From assembly GCF_900111165.1 (NCBI RefSeq), contig NZ_FOGH01000017.1:1-52431 (forward strand): a stretch of 52,431 nt of DNA, in the 5' to 3' direction. The notes under the pieces were generated by a model. That model made no database searches, was not told the origin of the DNA, and was given only the letters and a program-made list of their open reading frames with translations. The position numbers and the translations under genes are program-made. Below, piece after piece: positions 42,648 to 52,336 of this stretch. The DNA is from Nitrosomonas sp. Nm51. Its GTDB lineage: Bacteria > Pseudomonadota > Gammaproteobacteria > Burkholderiales > Nitrosomonadaceae. Numbering within the stretch: the stretch's first letter is position 1; each line of letters begins with the position of its first letter.

Positions 42648-42673
42648 TAATTTAGCCATTGTCGAACGAAGCG

Positions 42674-43315
42674 ATGTTTACAGGGATTATCCAGGCAACC
42701 GGAAAAATAATTGGGATTAATGCACTCAAGCAGAGTGGAGAAAATGGTCTGTGTCTTGTCGTTTATCCAGGATCTATGGATATGAGCGATGTGTCGATAG
42801 GCGACAGTATTTCTGTCAGCGGTGTTTGTCTGACTGTAACAGAACTGCCGGATTCATTGTTTACTGTAGATGTTTCGCCTGAAACATTGAGTTGTACCTG
42901 TGGCCTAAACAAAATAGACCAACCGGTAAATCTTGAAAAAGCCATGCGCTTGTCTGACCGGTTGGCAGGCCACCTTGTCAGCGGGCATGTCGATGCAACC
43001 GGAGATGTCTGCAGGTTTGAAGCTTCAGATGAAGATGGAGGCAATTACCTGATGACGATTCGTTCGCCAAAACGCTTGCTGCGTTATATTACTTGTAAAG
43101 GCTCAATTACAGTAAACGGCGTCAGTTTAACGGTTAACCAGGTCATGAGCGATGAATTTTCCGTCAATTTAATACCGCATACCTTGTCCAACACGACTTT
43201 AAATACATTAAAACCGGGCTTACAGGTCAATTTGGAAGTGGATATGCTGGCACGCTATGTCGAAAGCTTATTAGCTCATTCAGGAAATCGGGAAAATGAA
43301 AATCAGTACCGCTGA
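42674..43315 (+). CDS. ribE: Riboflavin synthase alpha chain
   Basis: Riboflavin synthase dismutates two molecules of 6,7-dimethyl-8-ribityllumazine to make riboflavin. The 213-residue protein starts with [12 protein letters not shown], the family start; a TTG five codons upstream is possible. Two repeated lumazine-binding halves are visible ([23 protein letters not shown] and [23 protein letters not shown]), with [10 protein letters not shown] between them. The next gene overlaps its end by 20 bases. No FMN riboswitch is visible in the short leader. Confidence 0.95.
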   Translation: MFTGIIQATGKIIGINALKQSGENGLCLVVYPGSMDMSDVSIGDSISVSGVCLTVTELPDSLFTVDVSPETLSCTCGLNKIDQPVNLEKAMRLSDRLAGHLVSGHVDATGDVCRFEASDEDGGNYLMTIRSPKRLLRYITCKGSITVNGVSLTVNQVMSDEFSVNLIPHTLSNTTLNTLKPGLQVNLEVDMLARYVESLLAHSGNRENENQYR

Positions 43316-44387
43316 AGAAATAATTGCTGAATTAAAGTCTGGCAGGATGGTTATCCTCGTCGATGAGGAGGATAGAGAAAATGAAGGAGATCTGGTTCTT
43401 GCAGCAGATTTTGTAACGCCAGAAGCCATTAATTTTATGGCTACTCATGGCAGAGGACTGATTTGTTTGACACTAACGGAAGAACACTGCCGCCAGTTGA
43501 ATCTGCCATTAATGGTATCTGCAAATCGCTCTCCGCATGGCACCAATTTTACTTTGTCCATTGAAGCGGCGAGCGGCGTTACGACTGGTATTTCAGCCGC
43601 TGACCGTGCAACGACAATACGGGCGGCGGTTAAAGTGGATGCACAAGCCAAAGATATCGTTCAGCCGGGCCATATTTTTCCGTTAATGGCGCAGAAAGGC
43701 GGCGTACTTGCACGGGCAGGGCATACTGAAGCAGGTTGTGATCTGGCCAGATTGGCCGGTCTGACTCCAGCATCGGTTATTTGCGAAATTTTGAAGGCTG
43801 ATGGCAGTATGGCCAGATTACCTGATTTAATAGCGTTTGCCGAAAAACATCAGCTAAAAATCGGTACAATCGCAGATTTAATCCATTATCGTAGTCTAAC
43901 GGAAAGCCTGATAACGCGGGTTGCGGAACGCGCTATTGAAACAGTATATGGTCATTTTTTTCTGACTGCTTACCGGGATGAGACTGTTGGTATGATTCAT
44001 CTTGCTTTGTCAAAGGGTGATATAGTACCTGATGCTGAAATATTAGTGCGTGTGCACGAACCCTTGTCCGTTATTGATCTGCTGGATATTCGCGATAAAA
44101 CGCATTCCTGGAGTATTTATGAATCCATGCGTATGATAGCTGATGCCGGAAGTGGTGTTATCGTGCTATTACGCAGCGAGGAGAGTACTGATAGGCTGAT
44201 TGAACGGATTCAATTGCGGCAGTCGGGTTTTTCGGATCGGAATAAGTCCGATTTGCGGGATCATGGCATTGGTGCGCAGATCCTGAAAGATCTGAATGTT
44301 GGAAAAATGCGGTTATTGGCGACACCCAGAAAAATGCCAAGCGTAACAGGTTTCGGTCTTGAAGTGACCAGTTATGTTGATGTTTGA
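43296..44387 (+). CDS. ribBA: RibBA with active DHBP synthase half and degenerate GTP cyclohydrolase II half
   Basis: The N-terminal 200 residues are a clear 3,4-dihydroxy-2-butanone-4-phosphate synthase: [15 protein letters not shown] (metal and substrate site), HGRGLICL and [14 protein letters not shown]. The C-terminal half keeps the fold and the end pattern ([19 protein letters not shown]) but lacks the zinc cysteines of the usual SLRCDCG motif; that segment reads [19 protein letters not shown]. So GTP cyclohydrolase II activity is unlikely, and another gene should provide it. At 363 residues it is full length. It overlaps ribE and is followed by ribH. Confidence 0.93.
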   Translation: MKISTAEEIIAELKSGRMVILVDEEDRENEGDLVLAADFVTPEAINFMATHGRGLICLTLTEEHCRQLNLPLMVSANRSPHGTNFTLSIEAASGVTTGISAADRATTIRAAVKVDAQAKDIVQPGHIFPLMAQKGGVLARAGHTEAGCDLARLAGLTPASVICEILKADGSMARLPDLIAFAEKHQLKIGTIADLIHYRSLTESLITRVAERAIETVYGHFFLTAYRDETVGMIHLALSKGDIVPDAEILVRVHEPLSVIDLLDIRDKTHSWSIYESMRMIADAGSGVIVLLRSEESTDRLIERIQLRQSGFSDRNKSDLRDHGIGAQILKDLNVGKMRLLATPRKMPSVTGFGLEVTSYVDV

Positions 44388-44478
44388 GCACGTTAACAGA
44401 CGGATTACCAGAAAGATGTCTGATACAAGGCGTGATTCTTCTCAAATTAGAAAATGTTAGACAATCAAAGGAGCAGCA

Positions 44479-44964
44479 ATGGCCTATTATGACGATATCC
44501 TTGAATTCGAACCGGAACTTGATGGTGAAGGTTTGCGTGTCGGCATTGTTATGAGCCGGTTTAACATAGATATAGGGGAAGGATTACTGGGTGCGTGCAC
44601 AGATGAATTAAAACAGCTTGGTGTACAGGATGCGGATATTTTGCTGCTAACGGTACCGGGCGCGCTGGAAATACCAGCTACGTTGTTAAAATTGGCATAT
44701 TCAAATCAATTTGATGTTTTGATAGCGCTAGGAGCTGTTATACGAGGTGATACGTATCATTTTGATGTGGTAGCCAATGAATCGGCGCGTGGTATTTTAC
44801 AGGTGCAATTGGAAACGGAAATACCTGTGGCAAATGGCGTTTTGACGACGGATACCATGGATCAGGCAATTGAGCGCATGAGTCTAAAAGGTATCGATGC
44901 AGCGAGGACAGCAGTGGAAATGGGTAATTTACTGATTCAGCTGGATGAGCACAGCGCTGACTAA
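44479..44964 (+). CDS. ribH: 6,7-dimethyl-8-ribityllumazine synthase
   Basis: RibH makes the lumazine substrate that RibE converts to riboflavin. The 161-residue protein has [45 protein letters not shown] (catalytic His region), and [19 protein letters not shown] strong AAGGAG sits six bases before the ATG. A 91-base gap lies between ribBA and ribH. It is followed by nusB with almost no spacing. Confidence 0.96.
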   Translation: MAYYDDILEFEPELDGEGLRVGIVMSRFNIDIGEGLLGACTDELKQLGVQDADILLLTVPGALEIPATLLKLAYSNQFDVLIALGAVIRGDTYHFDVVANESARGILQVQLETEIPVANGVLTTDTMDQAIERMSLKGIDAARTAVEMGNLLIQLDEHSAD

Positions 44965-44965
44965 A

Positions 44966-45427
44966 ATGCAAACATCTGTACAGAAAAAACCCATAAGGTG
45001 TAAAAGCCGTCGCCGGATTGCGCGGGAATTCGTACTGCAGGGGATTTATCAGTGGCGGTTAGCTGGCGGTTCGGCTGGTTCCATTGAGGAGCAATTACGT
45101 CAGGCAGGTGAGTTTATCCGTGCCGATGAGCTGTTCTTTACTAATCTGTTCAAAGGCGTCATGTGTGATATCAACAATTTAGAAAAAACAATACAGCCTT
45201 TTCTTGACAGATCATTAACAGAACTCAGTCCAGTTGAGTATGCAATATTGTTGTTAAGCACCTATGAACTGATTCATTTTCTTGAAGTGCCGTATCGTGC
45301 CATTATTAACGAAGCGATCGAACTGGCAAGGACTTACGGTGGCAGTGACGGTTACAAATATGTCAACGGTGTGCTGGATAAACTGGCAGTGAAATTACGC
45401 GTTGTTGAAACCGCATCAAAGATGTAA
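44966..45427 (+). CDS. nusB: Transcription antitermination factor NusB
   Basis: NusB works with NusE in antitermination of rRNA operons. The 153-residue protein starts at the ATG one base after the ribH stop; an earlier ATG at 44945 overlaps ribH and would add seven residues. The all-helical NusB core is visible: RRRIAREFVLQGIYQWRL, LTELSPVEYAILLLSTYEL, VPYRAIINEAIELARTYGGSDGYKYVNGVLDKLA. The ribH-nusB-thiL order is common in proteobacteria. Confidence 0.95.
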   Translation: MQTSVQKKPIRCKSRRRIAREFVLQGIYQWRLAGGSAGSIEEQLRQAGEFIRADELFFTNLFKGVMCDINNLEKTIQPFLDRSLTELSPVEYAILLLSTYELIHFLEVPYRAIINEAIELARTYGGSDGYKYVNGVLDKLAVKLRVVETASKM

Positions 45428-45454
45428 TTGTTATACATTTTCCGGCATTTTCAA

Positions 45455-46450
45455 ATGCTAGCGCAAGTGTCTGAATCAAAATTATCTGAATTTGCTATTA
45501 TCGAGCGGTATTTCAAGCGTCCGGTAGCGGGGGTGGAGCTCGGTATTGGCGACGATGCCGCTGTTATATCGCCAACGCCGGATATGCAGTTGGTTGTTTC
45601 GGTGGATACCCTGGTTTCAGGAAGGCATTTTTTTGAAAATACAAATCCCTATAAGCTGGGTCAAAAATCACTGGCAGTCAATCTGTCTGATATGGCGGCA
45701 ATGGGGGCAAAGCCACGATGGGTAATGCTTTCATTAACACTGCCGGAGAATCTGATTGAGTCGCACGCAACCTGGGTAAATGAATTTGCAAACGGTTTTC
45801 ACGAATTGGCGCAGGTTTACCAGATTGCGCTAATTGGCGGCGACACTACGTCTGGTGCACTTAATATTTGTGTGCAGATTATCGGAGAAATTGAAAAAAA
45901 ACGTTGTTTACGGCGTGACGGAGCAAAGCCGGATGATGATATCTGGGTTTCGGGTTATCTCGGCGACGCTGCTCTGGCGCTCAAACACCTTTTGCAGGAA
46001 ATAAGGTTGACTCCGCGGGAAATTGAATTTTGCTTGCCTGCTTTGCTTACACCAACGGCACGTGTTGATCTGGGACAGCATCTGGTTGGTTTGGCACATA
46101 GTGCTATCGATATTTCTGATGGGTTGCTGGCCGATCTAGGGCATGTTTTGACCAGTTCAATGTGTGCTGCCGAAATAAATCTGGAAGCTGTACCATGTTC
46201 AGCGGTGATGAAGCAGTATATGCCGTCATCGTTGGCCCTGGAATGCCTGCTTGCTGGAGGGGATGATTATGAACTCTGTTTCACAGCACCAAAAAAAAAC
46301 CGTAGCAAAATTGAACGTATGACACAGTCATTACCGGTTCCACTTGTAATTATTGGAGAAATCAAACAGGGAGCCGGCCTGTCAGTGATTGATACGGAAG
46401 GGAAAGAAGTTACAGTGGTAAAAAGAGGTTATGAACACTTTACTTCCTAA
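45455..46450 (+). CDS. thiL: Thiamine-monophosphate kinase ThiL
   Basis: ThiL phosphorylates thiamine monophosphate to the active diphosphate. The 331-residue protein starts at the ATG of MLAQVSESKLSEFAIIERYF; a TTG nine codons upstream overlaps nothing but is less likely. Motifs are GIGDDAAVI (nucleotide and metal site), VSVDTLVSGRHF, NLSDMAAMGAKPRW, GGDTTSG and AIDISDGLLADLGH. The end overlaps pgpA by 20 bases. Confidence 0.95.
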   Translation: MLAQVSESKLSEFAIIERYFKRPVAGVELGIGDDAAVISPTPDMQLVVSVDTLVSGRHFFENTNPYKLGQKSLAVNLSDMAAMGAKPRWVMLSLTLPENLIESHATWVNEFANGFHELAQVYQIALIGGDTTSGALNICVQIIGEIEKKRCLRRDGAKPDDDIWVSGYLGDAALALKHLLQEIRLTPREIEFCLPALLTPTARVDLGQHLVGLAHSAIDISDGLLADLGHVLTSSMCAAEINLEAVPCSAVMKQYMPSSLALECLLAGGDDYELCFTAPKKNRSKIERMTQSLPVPLVIIGEIKQGAGLSVIDTEGKEVTVVKRGYEHFTS

Positions 46451-46988
46451 AACGCATGGCAATTCAAGCGATGGCTCAACAAAATTATCAGTTGAACAGC
46501 CAGATATCGTATTTGTTTGTGCGCATCCAGCCTATTTTATAGCCTTTTCAGGCGGCTTCGGATTAAGCCCGAAAGCACCGGGTACAGTCGGTACGCTTAT
46601 CGCTTTTCCATTATTCTGGATTCTCGATCATTATTTTGATCCTATTCACTTGTTGCTGTTGATCGATGTATTTTTTATTCTCGGTATTTGGGCTTGTGGT
46701 GTTACAGGTAAGGCATTGGGAGTACCTGACCATGGTGGGATTGTCTGGGATGAGACTGTTGCGTTTTTACTGGTATTGTGTTTTACGCCAGCGGGATTGG
46801 CCTGGCAGCTTGCCGCGTTTGTGCTTTTCCGTTTTTTTGATATCGTCAAGCCGCAACCTATTCGATTTTACGACCAGCGTCTGAAGGGCGGTTTTGGCGT
46901 AATGTTTGACGATATAATAGCGGCATTTTTTACATTATTGTGCTTGTCTGGGTGGAAGGCCTGGGTATTATTTGAAAGCTTCTTTTAA
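46431..46988 (+). CDS. pgpA: Phosphatidylglycerophosphatase A
   Basis: PgpA removes phosphate from phosphatidylglycerophosphate to make phosphatidylglycerol. The 185-residue membrane protein has the family motif GFGLSPKAPGTVGTL near residue 45, membrane segments around LLLIDVFFILGIWACGV, and DHGGIVWDETVAFLL with the catalytic acidic residues. FRFFDIVKPQPI and GGFGVMFDDIIA follow. The first 30 residues are longer than in many PgpA and are polar. It overlaps the end of thiL, so coupling is likely. Confidence 0.93.
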   Translation: MNTLLPKTHGNSSDGSTKLSVEQPDIVFVCAHPAYFIAFSGGFGLSPKAPGTVGTLIAFPLFWILDHYFDPIHLLLLIDVFFILGIWACGVTGKALGVPDHGGIVWDETVAFLLVLCFTPAGLAWQLAAFVLFRFFDIVKPQPIRFYDQRLKGGFGVMFDDIIAAFFTLLCLSGWKAWVLFESFF

Positions 46989-47005
46989 GGAATGCTGGTT
47001 TGGCA

Positions 47006-47533
47006 ATGGGCGTTATCAATGCAAAATCCGGTGACAATGAAAATGTTATTACGCATTTGGCAGCGAAAGTAGGAGAATGCCTCCGTCAAAAAGGTTTATT
47101 CCTGGCCAGTGCGGAATCATGCACAGGTGGCTGGCTTGGTCAATCTGTTACGGCAATAGCCGGCAGTTCTGCATGGTATGAGCGCGGGTTTATAACCTAT
47201 AGCAATTCTTCTAAAAATGAGTTACTGAATGTCAGCTTGGTTACACTTGAAAAGTACGGCGCCGTCTCAGAAGAAACGGCACAAGGCATGGCTCTTGGCG
47301 CGCAAAAAAACAGCCGCGCTCAGGTAACTGTCGCTATTACCGGAATAGCGGGACCTGATGGAGGAAGCCAGGTTAAACCGGTTGGCACCGTTTGTTTTGC
47401 TTGGATGTTGAAAGATGTCACTTTGACCAGTGAAACGTGTCGTTTTAACGGTGATCGAGAATATGTCCGGCGCCAATCTGTTATTAAAGCGTTAAACGGA
47501 ATATTAAGTTTATTATCCTGCTCCAAGGTGTAG
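47006..47533 (+). CDS. pncC: CinA C-terminal / NMN amidohydrolase PncC
   Basis: This stand-alone domain hydrolyses nicotinamide mononucleotide to nicotinate mononucleotide in the pyridine salvage pathway. In about 175 residues it shows SAESCTGGWLGQ (about 36-47), GFITYSNSSK and ITGIAGPDGGSQVKPVGTVCF, all diagnostic. The N-terminal molybdopterin-like half of full CinA is absent, as in E. coli PncC. I choose the ATG at 47006; a TTG two codons earlier is possible. It ends the riboflavin/thiamine run. Confidence 0.92.
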   Translation: MGVINAKSGDNENVITHLAAKVGECLRQKGLFLASAESCTGGWLGQSVTAIAGSSAWYERGFITYSNSSKNELLNVSLVTLEKYGAVSEETAQGMALGAQKNSRAQVTVAITGIAGPDGGSQVKPVGTVCFAWMLKDVTLTSETCRFNGDREYVRRQSVIKALNGILSLLSCSKV

Positions 47534-47601
47534 GAGAGGATTCGCGCCATAGCAAAATTTGAAAAACATTCAGACAGGATAAAAATTAAGTGCGTTTTGT
47601 A

Positions 47602-47644
47602 TTGTTGCGCTGCTTTAATCATTAACAGCGCAACAACGTTTTTT
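47602..47644 (+). terminator. Strong terminator after pncC
   Basis: TTGTTGCGCTG (47602-47612) pairs perfectly with CAGCGCAACAA (47626-47636), with an inner TTAAT/ATTAA pair, then a run of six T. It lies about 70 bases after the pncC stop. Confidence 0.9.
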
Positions 47645-47737
47645 ACTTTAGTAACGTGGACACGTTCAAGTTTGCCCCGCTTGTTATTGCTACAATCTGA
47701 TTCGTTCGTCAATGCTTCGGCAAATATGATTCTCAGA

Positions 47738-50161
47738 CTATGGGTTTAGTTGAATTTTATTTAAAAGATTATTAAGTGACTGAATATCTTCTATGGGACA
47801 TGTAAACCCTTGAATCTCAGACCGGGAGGTGTCGCTGCATGACGCAATTTTATTTAACGTCGCAACTCGGTGCTGATCCCAGCACTGTTGATTGGTTAAA
47901 CCAACAGTAGGACAATTATCGTTCGGATTAGCGAATTTTCCATCTTCCATAACGTCGTCCATGACATAATCAGGCGCCTGTTCGTAAAAGTAAAATTCAA
48001 AATCATCGCCTGGTTGTTTGTTGTAATTTTGTATGTATAGATGCGATTCCCTGGTCCTAGCGGATATCGAAAACGAGCCTCCAAAAACGGCAACGATATT
48101 TGCAGGATTTTCCGATAAGTGTTTATTCGCCGGACCGGCAGAAAACAAAAACTCGATATCTCTAAGCAGCGTATTTTTAGTAGACCCAATAGGCGAATTT
48201 TCTCTTACATTTACGAAATTTTTAAGATATCCGTTTTCAATTACTGTGATATGTGGCGGCAGCACACCGAGCTGAGGATCGTCGGGTTGCTGGAAAGTTG
48301 GTAAATCCAAGCCGAGATTAAATCCCTCAACTCTGAAATTGTGTATGATGTTGTGTCCAGCCTGATATCTTGGTGCCGAGAGATCAATACCTCTGCTGTA
48401 TGTGCTCCTCCAGTTTTGATTGGAGATATTCGGATCGCTGACTATCGTTATGTTTTCGTATTCAGCAGAAACATTGCGTTGAGAGTATAGGCCGTTCTGT
48501 CTGATATTCCACATGGTATAGTCGCTGATCTTGCCGACGATACCCGCGAAGCTGACCCACAGCCCCACCGCGCTTGCGTACACTTCATTATTTTTTGATA
48601 GCCGGACTGATGGAGCCCAGGCTTGTTTGTAATCAGTCCATAAAGATAAATCATTTATGTCGGCACCCCTGACATTCGGAACCAGTGGCTGGTTATTCGC
48701 AAAACCTCGTGGGCGTGCGTTGTACATTATGCCGGCAAAAGCTGCATTCGCTGCAACATTACCGGTGTCTATATTGTCATTTCCGGTATACCAGAATGCA
48801 GAGCCCTCGTAGCCGTAGTCAGAGAATTTAAGCGGCCTGCCTGCACCTGTCACACCGCCGTATCTTGGCTCATGGAGGCTTGTAAAAGGCGTGCCTGCCT
48901 TGATTGCAAAGTTATTCGTGAACTCGTTCTCGCGTTCGTTTCCTTCCTCAGCCATGAGGCTTGCGCCCTGAACATCGTAGATAACATTATTGTCAACCAC
49001 GCCAAAGTGTGTATTGTGTACCGCTATTCCCCACTTTTTACCCTTGTCAATGGCATTGCCGACAAAGACATATTGGTAGCCGGTATTATCCGGGTTGACA
49101 GGTCCCATGAGATGATGCATGTGCACTGAATAACGGCCAGCCTGATTAACACCTATATGTGTTACAACACCATCTTCAATGACGGTATTGTCAAGCGCGT
49201 CGGCGGTGGTCCTTCCCATATCAACGAATGCCACATACCGTACGTCCACCTTTGCTCTTTCGGTAAACATTACGTGACCCCTAACACCTTCTGGATTTTC
49301 CGAATGTATAACAATGTTTCTTGTCAGATTTCCTACATGTGGCAGTCCAACAATGGTACCCGAGCTATCACGCCCGCCGAGATGATTGTACTGCAATGGT
49401 TGTGTCAACGTGATCGTATTTCCGTTGATACCCGCAATCTCCACCTCTTCCAAATGCAGCTCAGCTGGAACCAAGGGTTCGCTCCAGTGGTGCCAGACTA
49501 TAGGAAGCTGGCGCGTATCTGGTAATATCAATTTATCGCCAACCGACCAACCTAAAGGACTTGATTCAAGGATGATGGTATTTTGTCCTAATAAAGGCTC
49601 TTGGGATACCCTCAGCCACGTCTCCGGAATTTCGTCACCATGCATATTAACTTCACCAAGTGCAATTAATCCGGTTCCGTACTGCACAGGATCATAAACA
49701 CCAGTCACCGGATCGGGTTGCGAAGTGGCTAAAGGCCGGCCTGCAATAATTAACTCTGCTTTGGCATTAGGAGCCACAGGGCTTGATAACGTCCCAATAT
49801 CTAACCTGCCCTTACGGTACACCAAAATCGTACCAACCTTAATTCTGGTATTGATTGTAGTATTAAATGTTAACGTTCCCTTAACACCAAGAACGGCCAA
49901 AGGCGCATTATTGATACCGTTGTAATGAACAGCATGCCCCCGCTCAATCAGAACAACATCGTCCGCACCTGGCACTCTGTTTTGCTGCCATGTAGCAGCA
50001 TCAAACCAGTTGCCGCTATTGGCGCTTTGAATAGTTGGATTTGCTGCAAAATCAGGAATGTTGTCTGTGGGGGTAAAAATTTGTGCTGACAGGGTACCGC
50101 AAAAAAGCAAAAATAATACATACAAAGTTACAATAATTATGTTCTTATAAACTTTAATCAT
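47738..50161 (-). CDS. Secreted G8-domain / beta-helix protein
   Basis: An 807-residue exported protein. A signal peptide (hydrophobic core IIIVTLYVLFLLF, likely cut after TLSA) is followed by a G8 domain: GNWFDAATWQQNRVPGADD at about residues 50-70, then short strands and glycine turns. The rest is a right-handed beta-helix-like region with repeated asparagine-rich rungs (NTHFGVVDNNVIYDVQGASL, ITVIENGYLKNF). The same plan occurs in animal CEMIP/TMEM2 hyaluronidase-type proteins, so a role in binding or cutting a polysaccharide is conceivable, but no catalytic residues can be named. The start is the ATG after GGAACAACAA; a TTG upstream is possible. It converges with pncC and lies beside decayed insertion DNA. 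Confidence 0.8.
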   Translation of the reverse strand: MIKVYKNIIIVTLYVLFLLFCGTLSAQIFTPTDNIPDFAANPTIQSANSGNWFDAATWQQNRVPGADDVVLIERGHAVHYNGINNAPLAVLGVKGTLTFNTTINTRIKVGTILVYRKGRLDIGTLSSPVAPNAKAELIIAGRPLATSQPDPVTGVYDPVQYGTGLIALGEVNMHGDEIPETWLRVSQEPLLGQNTIILESSPLGWSVGDKLILPDTRQLPIVWHHWSEPLVPAELHLEEVEIAGINGNTITLTQPLQYNHLGGRDSSGTIVGLPHVGNLTRNIVIHSENPEGVRGHVMFTERAKVDVRYVAFVDMGRTTADALDNTVIEDGVVTHIGVNQAGRYSVHMHHLMGPVNPDNTGYQYVFVGNAIDKGKKWGIAVHNTHFGVVDNNVIYDVQGASLMAEEGNERENEFTNNFAIKAGTPFTSLHEPRYGGVTGAGRPLKFSDYGYEGSAFWYTGNDNIDTGNVAANAAFAGIMYNARPRGFANNQPLVPNVRGADINDLSLWTDYKQAWAPSVRLSKNNEVYASAVGLWVSFAGIVGKISDYTMWNIRQNGLYSQRNVSAEYENITIVSDPNISNQNWRSTYSRGIDLSAPRYQAGHNIIHNFRVEGFNLGLDLPTFQQPDDPQLGVLPPHITVIENGYLKNFVNVRENSPIGSTKNTLLRDIEFLFSAGPANKHLSENPANIVAVFGGSFSISARTRESHLYIQNYNKQPGDDFEFYFYEQAPDYVMDDVMEDGKFANPNDNCPTVGLTNQQCWDQHRVATLNKIASCSDTSRSEIQGFTCPIEDIQSLNNLLNKIQLNP

Positions 50162-50621
50162 TTGTTGTTCCAATCTATAATTAACCGTAAATATCAGATT
50201 TAATACAGCTTGCTAGAAGGTTGTTAAAAATTGCAGACTAATAAACAGCAATAATTTAAAAGGACACTTACATCTCAAAATATAATCTGCATAAAGAGAT
50301 TGCGAGATATCAGTCTCAAATAACTCTAGGCCATATTGAATCATTCCTCAGAAATACCTTAATCAATAACGGACTAATCCGCTGTAACCAAATGTCTAAT
50401 AACGCAACTTTTTGGCAGTTATTTTGAATTTTGTTACATACAAAAGCGGTATTGATAGGGTTAATCAAAAAGATAGCGTGTGAATAACCAGAGTTTAGTG
50501 CGAGCTTGCACATTTAACCAAAAGACGCTTCAGTTTAAATATGGTAACCCTTACTATTTGTTGCATGTCATTGCTTTATTTATATGCAAATTTTTTATTA
50601 TTACTGGCCATGGCAACAATA
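50162..50621. other. Upstream region of the G8-domain gene
   Basis: About 460 AT-rich bases. It should contain the G8 promoter. A minus-strand frame at 50316-50513 (65 residues) resembles no family and I do not call it. No repeats stand out. Confidence 0.4.
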
Positions 50622-51176
50622 TCATAGCAATCTCAAATCAAAACGGTGATTGAAACGGTTGAAGAATTCTGCAAGATAACTCGCAAATTCAAATACGTGA
50701 CATTTTCCGCTGGCTGCGGCTTTAAGGTCGTCAAGTAACGTGTAGTTGACGCAATGAAATTCGAAGCGCTGTACAGTTGCGGGTGGAACAGCCTGGAAAT
50801 ACTGTAAATCGCCGGATACCACATATGCTGGCGAAACCAGACATTCATTTGACCACTGCTGCAGCACATACGTTAGCTCTGCCTCAAATAGCGTTCACTT
50901 ATACTTGTGACGTTCCGAGCGCGCTTATTCCGACTTTTCACTTAACAGCACAGCTGGTACACCTGATGTATATAGAAATCAGATTCTGGCGCTTTCATAG
51001 CCTGTGACCGTTATAGGACTGGAAAACTGTTTTGCATCGCGCACGAACATTCTTATCGCTTGCCCCATCATTGAGGCAGACAAAACTGCTTCTGACTGCT
51101 TTTTCGCACCATAATCACCTAGAAATTCATGTTGAGACATGCTTTTCTTTTTTTGAAACTGTAATTTACTTACCAT
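50622..51176 (-). pseudogene. Degenerate IS1595-family transposase
   Basis: The start (minus strand, from 51176) reads KLQFQKKKSMSQHEFL and DYGAKKQSEAVLSAS, like the N-terminal part of IS1595 transposases. After a frameshift and stops, a short piece (KVGISALGTS) recalls the KNGISALE segment. The end, in another frame, reads AYVVSGDLQYFQAV and then LAEFFNRFNHRFDLRLL, matching the usual C-terminal end (YLAEFQYRFNRRFDL). The middle of the gene is largely missing. It is a dead copy; the family assignment is by eye. Confidence 0.65.
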
Positions 51177-51694
51177 TATTTACACTCGTTTGCTTCTGAT
51201 ATCGTGTTATAGTATCCGATATACTAATACTTTGAATAAAAAAATAAATCTGTGAATATATAAACAACATATGACGTGTAAAATATTCCCTCGATCATAA
51301 CTTGAAAATATTCTAACACAGTAAAACTCAAATATCATGAAAATGATTCCCCCATACAAGAGAACAAATAAACCATCTGAATTATATAGTTAGTTTGGAT
51401 GAATTCGGATGAGGCGGATAGACCGTTCTTTCCACAAGCACCCTTAACATTTCGCGTTACTCTGCCCAATATTGTGTTATGTCAAAGATGTTACTGGTTC
51501 TATTAGGCTGATTTAATTAGGAATCGGTCGTTTTTTATAGTAGATAATAAGCAATGTAACGAAGTATGAATCTAAATGATTATTTAATAAATAATCATTT
51601 AGATAATGCGTATCTTAATCATAATTTATAAAGACGAGCTTTAATAGCTTCGAACGGAAATGGGAGTAAATATATACTTAAAAAACCGAATATT
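51177..51694. other. AT-rich region without genes
   Basis: About 520 bases with no convincing frame. It holds the 35-bp palindrome at 51570-51604 and a small inverted repeat around 51210 (TAGTAT/ATACTA). It may include the former end of the IS1595-like element, but I could not identify its terminal repeat. Confidence 0.4.
51570..51604. repeat. Perfect 35-bp palindrome
   Basis: The arms 51570-51586 and 51588-51604 are perfect reverse complements over 17 bases with one base between. The core is TGATTATTTAATAAATAATCA-like, that is, strongly AT-rich. It lies about 90 bases before the DUF2490 pseudogene. There is no following T-run, so a terminator is unlikely; an operator or attenuation structure is possible. 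Confidence 0.8.
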
Positions 51695-52320
51695 ATGATG
51701 GTTTCAACGATTCTTGTGCTGATAGCAAACAGCATCAGCCACCACAGCATATGCAGAAGATTTTCAAACCTGGGGAAATGTTACAGCAAGAGGAAATTTT
51801 GGGGTGTTTCGGTACCAACGCTTCCAGGTTTGCGCAAGGTATTGTCAGGCCCGGTATCGGTTATGTGTTGAATGAGAAAACCAGTGTCTGGCTGGGTTAT
51901 GGTTGGATTCCTGCCGGCCGCCCGTATCTGGCAGCAGTTGTTATGGAGTGACAAATTCTCTTTTGGTAATCCTCAAAGTCGTACACGTCTCGAACAACGC
52001 TTCTTCAATATTCCCGGTAGCACGGATGTGCAGCACTGCTTCCGCCAATTATTCAAACTCGGTATACCGATTAGTACCCAATAGTATCCAATCTCAGTTT
52101 TGTTATTGCAAACGAGATCTTCCTGAACTTCAATGATGTCGACATGGGTTTTCAGAGTGGTTTCGATCAAAACCGTGTTTTCGGTGGATTTGCGTACAAG
52201 TTCAGCCCGGTGGTCACGGGTGAGATTAGGTATTTGAATCAGTATTTGAACAGAAGAAATTCATCCAGACTGGATTCAATGCAGCACATTTTGTCTGTTA
52301 ATCTGTTCCCGAATTTTTGA
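51695..52320 (+). pseudogene. Frameshifted DUF2490 outer-membrane-like protein
   Basis: Pieces of one protein appear in successive frames. AYAEDFQTWGNVTARGNFG near 51745-51805 comes first, then ASRFAQGIVRPGIGYVLNEK and SVWLGYGWIP in another frame. SRTRLEQRFFNIPGS follows in a third. The last piece, FQSGFDQNRVFGGFAYKF to LNLFPNF-like end, runs to the TGA at 52318-52320. Together they match a DUF2490 beta-barrel protein in order. At least three frameshifts, one already between the start MMVSTILVLIA and the mature part, make it a pseudogene, unless the sequence has base errors. Confidence 0.75.
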
Positions 52321-52336
52321 TACGCAGTAATAAGTC

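Noticed and set aside
42648..42673. FMN riboswitch before ribE
   Set aside because: Only 26 bases separate mltF and ribE, far too short for an FMN riboswitch, and no conserved segments are seen.
50316..50513. 65-residue minus-strand frame upstream of the G8 gene
   Set aside because: AT-rich chance frame with no ribosome binding site or recognisable motif.
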